9,027 bases of DNA, from contig DIUJ01000044.1 in the NCBI GenBank assembly GCA_002422315.1, positions 1 through 9,027 on the forward strand, read 5' to 3'. The DNA comes from Bacteroidetes bacterium UBA6161. GTDB lineage: Bacteria; Bacteroidota; Bacteroidia; NS11-12g; UBA955. How positions within the stretch are numbered: position 1 is the first letter of the stretch; the number at the start of each line of letters is the position of its first letter. Both the position numbers and the translations under genes were made by a program. Shown here one piece after another: positions 7,501 to 9,027 of this stretch. Below the pieces are notes generated by a model, which was not told the origin of the DNA, searched no databases, and saw only the letters and a program-made list of their open reading frames with translations.

Positions 7501-7860
7501 TTGCGACATGTCTTCCAATTGCAAGGCATTTAAAAGTTTATCGCTTATTTCTGTGAAATGACTTCCTATTTTTACAGCTGCTTGTTCTAAGCTAAGTCTT
7601 GTTTTGCTCCATTTTACAAGTCTTAGTATAGGTAAAAGAATATGCTTAATCACCACATAGGCAAGCGAAAAAGCCGAGGCCCAAAACAAAAAAGTTCTAG
7701 CTGCTGTATTAAGTCTAAAAAAATACTCTACACTTACCAAAGCCAAAAAAAGGCCTAAAGCCAGAGCTCCAAGTAAAAAAAGACCTCTCCAAACCTCGGT
7801 TTGGTGGTATTTTTGAACAAACTCTTCTAATTTTAGCCTTAGACTACTTTTTGGGTGCAT
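4507..7860 (-). CDS. DUF4175-family membrane protein with long coiled-coil region (1117 residues)
   Basis: Hydrophobic helices lie at about 24-45, 56-78 and 159-174. Residues 190-490 read as beta-rich, Ig-like segments with repeated short strands. Residues about 495-780 are an almost unbroken Lys/Glu/Gln/Leu coiled coil, ending in an acidic run (780-786). A helical section (about 787-910), a low-complexity Lys/Gly/Ser/Pro section (911-945) and further charged helices follow, to a conserved-looking C-terminus (TLPPEFNPYYKQKVKEYF, 1095-1112). Size and order fit the large DUF4175 proteins common in Bacteroidota. The function is unknown; I infer an inner-membrane protein with a large extracytoplasmic part. 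A start at the ATG at 7860 gives a 22-base spacing from a TATCTTTG promoter element. It is the first gene of the operon with tsaB and the rhodanese. The opposite strand shows long Ser/Phe-rich open frames that are only the complement of its Lys/Glu codons. Confidence 0.85.
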   Translation of the reverse strand: MHPKSSLRLKLEEFVQKYHQTEVWRGLFLLGALALGLFLALVSVEYFFRLNTAARTFLFWASAFSLAYVVIKHILLPILRLVKWSKTRLSLEQAAVKIGSHFTEISDKLLNALQLEDMSQQNPQSNELLIAAINQKTKELSPLPFHLAIDKKEVKRFAKYSSAAVLILFVLAAFNKKIIQEGSHRLLHFSTHFEKPAPFDFVILNKELKTYKNTDFELVLKTEGKQIPEEVLLVWGGNPIKMEKSKAGIFRYTLKNVMGSQSFYFSALDFISKEFSLSVIPVPSITSFQCSLQYPDYLQKTNEKLSNVGNLSVPEGTIIKWNIKTSDAEVLHAFFENKKVESKKINENEFELSVKAGFSMDYGFVLSNSFSNKSDTAAYFLEVQKDLFPTIVAEQQADSVQINLVYLFGDCSDDHGLHKLALYFREKNSNSPYYKKQLPITDNFQQSFFVPFLTTEYKELQNKEIEYYFEVWDNDKNNGYKSSKTSIGNIKTPSTKELEEKTEQSGQAISAALQNKMAKAIELQKKAAEMQKALQQKSTLNWEDKQKLEDLLKEQKKLSKEIEALQEQNKERNQIENQFKNKDQELLQKQKELEKLFSELLDDKTKEQFKKLEELLKQNQKDKLQNELNELNKDNKDLEKMLDRALEQFKQLELEKKVNETVEKLEELAKKQQELSQKTENAPKSEKEALQQQQEEIKKEFEELKKDLNDIKQKNNNLETPLDLHKTEKEEQSVGNKMQDSEENIQKGKMKNASQSQEEAAEEMEQMAKKMKEKMEEAQDEEEEEDYMKLRVLLKNLVVLSKEQEALLQEFKSIKNYNPRFIELSQKQKEIRQASAQLQDSLYALAKRQAQISSFVTKETSEMVYSMENALKHLTERDAASAVVRQQYAMTHANNLAVMLTEVLKNMQEQLNSKNSEKKDPKDGKPSASCKNPGKSKNKQGDPKSGMQGMQKLQDKLNKDMQDLMQGVKEGKQPTSKEFAKIAAQQEALRKELEKVEKQMKEDGESDGKGGDIGKTKELMEQTEKELYQKKINPELIQRQSEISHRLFEHEKAEREKGEKEERKGETAKTTPTSIPPSLEKYLKEKEKEVEFYRTLPPEFNPYYKQKVKEYFKEVQK

Positions 7861-7882
7861 TGTTTTTTATATAAACTAAAAA

Positions 7883-7890
7883 CAAAGATA
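7883..7890 (-). promoter_or_regulatory. Candidate -7 element TATCTTTG for the DUF4175-tsaB-rhodanese operon
   Basis: Read on the minus strand, the sequence is TATCTTTG, an exact match to the Bacteroidota TAnnTTTG -7 consensus. It ends 22 bases before the ATG at 7860, a typical distance. A TTG-type -33 is not clear; the upstream sequence is a T-run followed by an A-rich stretch. The element lies 27 bases past the stop of the upstream dehydrogenase gene, so the operon probably has its own promoter within a 57-base gap. Confidence 0.6.
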
Positions 7891-7917
7891 CTTATTCTAT
7901 TTTCTTTTTAAAAATCC

Positions 7918-8619
7918 TTATTTTTTGATGGGTCCTTTAGGCTGCAAAGGTCTGATTTCTAAATTTACCTGATGGAAATTGTTTGGAGTTTGAAGCGCTT
8001 GCAAAATAACTTGAGCAAGATCTTCGGGCATAAGCATGTAGTCGTGTGGTTGTATACTTGGGCTATTTCTAAAAAAATCTGTTTTAACACTACCCGGGTA
8101 TACACATGTAACCTTTACTCCAAAATCCCGAACCTCTTTGTACAAGGCTTCGCTCAAACCTTTTACCGCAAACTTGGTGCTACTGTATGCTGCCACTTGG
8201 GGGTATGCTTCCAGCCCTGCAATAGAAGATATATTTACAATATGGCCTAGGCCTTGTTTTTTCATTGACTCTAACACCCTTCTGGTGCAATAAAAAATGC
8301 CATTCACATTGGTATCGAACATTTCGTGCCATTGTTCCACGGGCATATCTTCTAAATATCCAAAATAGCCTAAGCCTGCATTGTTTACCAAAACATGGAC
8401 TTGGTGGTTGTTTTCTTTCAAGATTTGGTCAAAAGCAGCATTTACTTCGCCAATGTTTCTAACATCTGTTTGGATAAAGAAAAAGTTGGGGTGTTGCAAA
8501 GAGTTGTTTCTTCCAAGTCCATACACTTTTGCCCCTTCCTCTAGGAGTTTTTTTACCAATTCCAAACCTATTCCTTTGGAGACACCTGTTACTACTGCTA
8601 TTTTATTTTTTAATTCCAT
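7918..8619 (-). CDS. Classical short-chain dehydrogenase/reductase (SDR), probably NADP(H)-dependent
   Basis: The 233-residue protein is a complete Rossmann-fold oxidoreductase. Visible motifs in order are the cofactor loop TGVSKGIG (11-18), D52 in TDV for adenine contact, NNAG (79-82), structural/catalytic Asn104 in NVNG, Ser132 in NISS, Tyr145 and Lys149 in YSSTK, and the PG motif YPGSVKTDF (174-182). The Asn-Ser-Tyr-Lys tetrad is therefore intact. Lys15 in the glycine loop and Arg37 after the second strand favour NADP(H) over NAD(H); this is inference from family rules. There is no signal peptide, so it is cytoplasmic. The substrate cannot be read from sequence, because SDRs of this type act on many ketones, alcohols and sugars. 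The start at ATG 8619 follows a near-consensus -7 element by 19 bases. It runs in the same direction as the operon below, 57 bases upstream of its first start codon. Confidence 0.93.
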   Translation of the reverse strand: MELKNKIAVVTGVSKGIGLELVKKLLEEGAKVYGLGRNNSLQHPNFFFIQTDVRNIGEVNAAFDQILKENNHQVHVLVNNAGLGYFGYLEDMPVEQWHEMFDTNVNGIFYCTRRVLESMKKQGLGHIVNISSIAGLEAYPQVAAYSSTKFAVKGLSEALYKEVRDFGVKVTCVYPGSVKTDFFRNSPSIQPHDYMLMPEDLAQVILQALQTPNNFHQVNLEIRPLQPKGPIKK

Positions 8620-8638
8620 ACGTTCTAATTATTCGTTA

Positions 8639-8646
8639 CAAAGTAA
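8639..8646 (-). promoter_or_regulatory. Candidate -7 element TTACTTTG for the SDR gene
   Basis: On the minus strand the sequence reads TTACTTTG, seven of eight matches to TAnnTTTG, and it ends 19 bases before the SDR ATG. A TTTG inside the preceding T-run is too close to serve as an ideal -33. The position is right but the match is imperfect, so this is a moderate call. Confidence 0.4.
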
Positions 8647-8817
8647 ATCTTTCCATTGCAAAAAATGTATTTTTTCTTTGTGCATTAGACAAATATGAGA
8701 GAAGCTTCGTTTTGGGGCATGAAAAACAAGTGAAAGATAAAAAAAGACATATAATCCCCTCCTAAAAAAGGAGTATAGATGCTTAACAAAGCGCTTGTGT
8801 TTTTTGCTTTTCTCAGC

Positions 8818-8825
8818 CAAAGTTA
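8818..8825 (-). promoter_or_regulatory. Possible distal -7 element TAACTTTG upstream of the SDR
   Basis: An exact TAnnTTTG match on the minus strand. It overlaps the TTG of a 63-codon open frame, so that frame could not be translated from this promoter. If used, it would give a long SDR leader containing the CTCCT/AGGAG hairpin. No -33 element is clear and chance occurrence is possible. Confidence 0.25.
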
Positions 8826-9027
8826 ATGTAAATCTTTAGAGATCCGAAGAGTTCTAATTTGTTCTAAATGATTTTTACACTCGCAAAAATCGTGTCGAAG
8901 GACGACAAATTTAAGTGTGGTTGGCAATCCGCCAATAAGTTGGTAACACGAAACACCTAACAAAGGAAAACATTAGAATTGACAAGTATTGTGTTGGACA
9001 CTATTTTAAACCCAAAATACGCATTAG

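Larger units (their letters stand above)
8620..9027. other. Non-coding region with short hairpins; no convincing gene
   Basis: These 408 bases lie upstream of the SDR gene. The open frames here are short, lack family features or use TTG starts. Visible structures are CTCCT-aaaaa-AGGAG at 8759-8773, TGTCG-aagga-CGACA at 8893-8907 and TTGGC-aatcc-GCCAA at 8921-8935. A minus-strand TAACTTTG at 8818-8825 could be a distal promoter giving the SDR transcript a leader of roughly 190 bases. GTTCTAA occurs twice in tandem with a 10-base step (8851-8867), and GTTCTAATT recurs at 8622-8630. The last 90 bases share an ordered set of short words with the left edge of the window. The clustering of hairpins suggests a repeated intergenic element, but that is inference. 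Confidence 0.5.

Noticed and set aside
8629..8820. A 63-codon minus-strand frame upstream of the SDR
   Set aside because: It begins at a TTG that lies inside a promoter-like element, overlaps the SDR promoter, and has no recognisable features.
8955..8999. An integron attC-like pair, ACCTAAC ... GTTGGAC
   Set aside because: The boxes fit RYYYAAC and GTTRRRY but pair poorly with each other. The interval is only 45 bases without visible inner L boxes, and no integrase or cassette is present.

Overview
The window looks like a chromosomal segment of a member of the Bacteroidota. Three observations support this: the DNA is AT-rich; genes have A/T-rich leaders without clear Shine-Dalgarno sequences; and TAnnTTTG-type -7 promoter elements, typical of the phylum's primary sigma factor, lie just upstream of three genes. 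A DUF4175-type giant coiled-coil protein fits the same assignment. I cannot name a genus. No rRNA, tRNA, CRISPR array, phage gene or insertion sequence is recognisable.

Layout. Bases 1-145 are non-coding and contain a perfect 14-bp inverted repeat just past the first gene. Bases 146-2383 (minus) encode a 745-residue membrane protein that joins an RnfD/NqrB-like integral membrane half to a DUF2330 extracytoplasmic half. The DUF2330 half still carries what looks like its own start codon, leader and signal peptide inside the reading frame. Divergent from it, bases 2530-3174 (plus) encode a small secreted protein of unknown function, with a -7 promoter element almost touching its start codon. It converges on a three-gene minus-strand operon (7860 down to 3186): a DUF4175 membrane/coiled-coil protein, the t6A tRNA-modification subunit TsaB, and a two-domain rhodanese. 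Both gene junctions in this operon are 4-base start/stop overlaps (GTGA and ATGA), so translation is probably coupled. Upstream, bases 7918-8619 (minus) encode a classical short-chain dehydrogenase/reductase with its own promoter. Bases 8620-9027 hold no convincing gene, only short hairpins and a sequence that partly recurs at the left edge of the window.

How it works together. TsaB is the one housekeeping gene with a confident function (tRNA A37 threonylcarbamoylation). Its tight coupling to a DUF4175 envelope protein and a sulfurtransferase-like protein is clear in the sequence but has no obvious functional explanation. The most unusual item is the RnfD-like/DUF2330 fusion, which appears to lack the family's FMN-attachment motif and has no Rnf/Nqr partners here. 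I found no evidence of a complete new system. The fusion protein, the orphan secreted neighbour and the edge repeats are the best leads.
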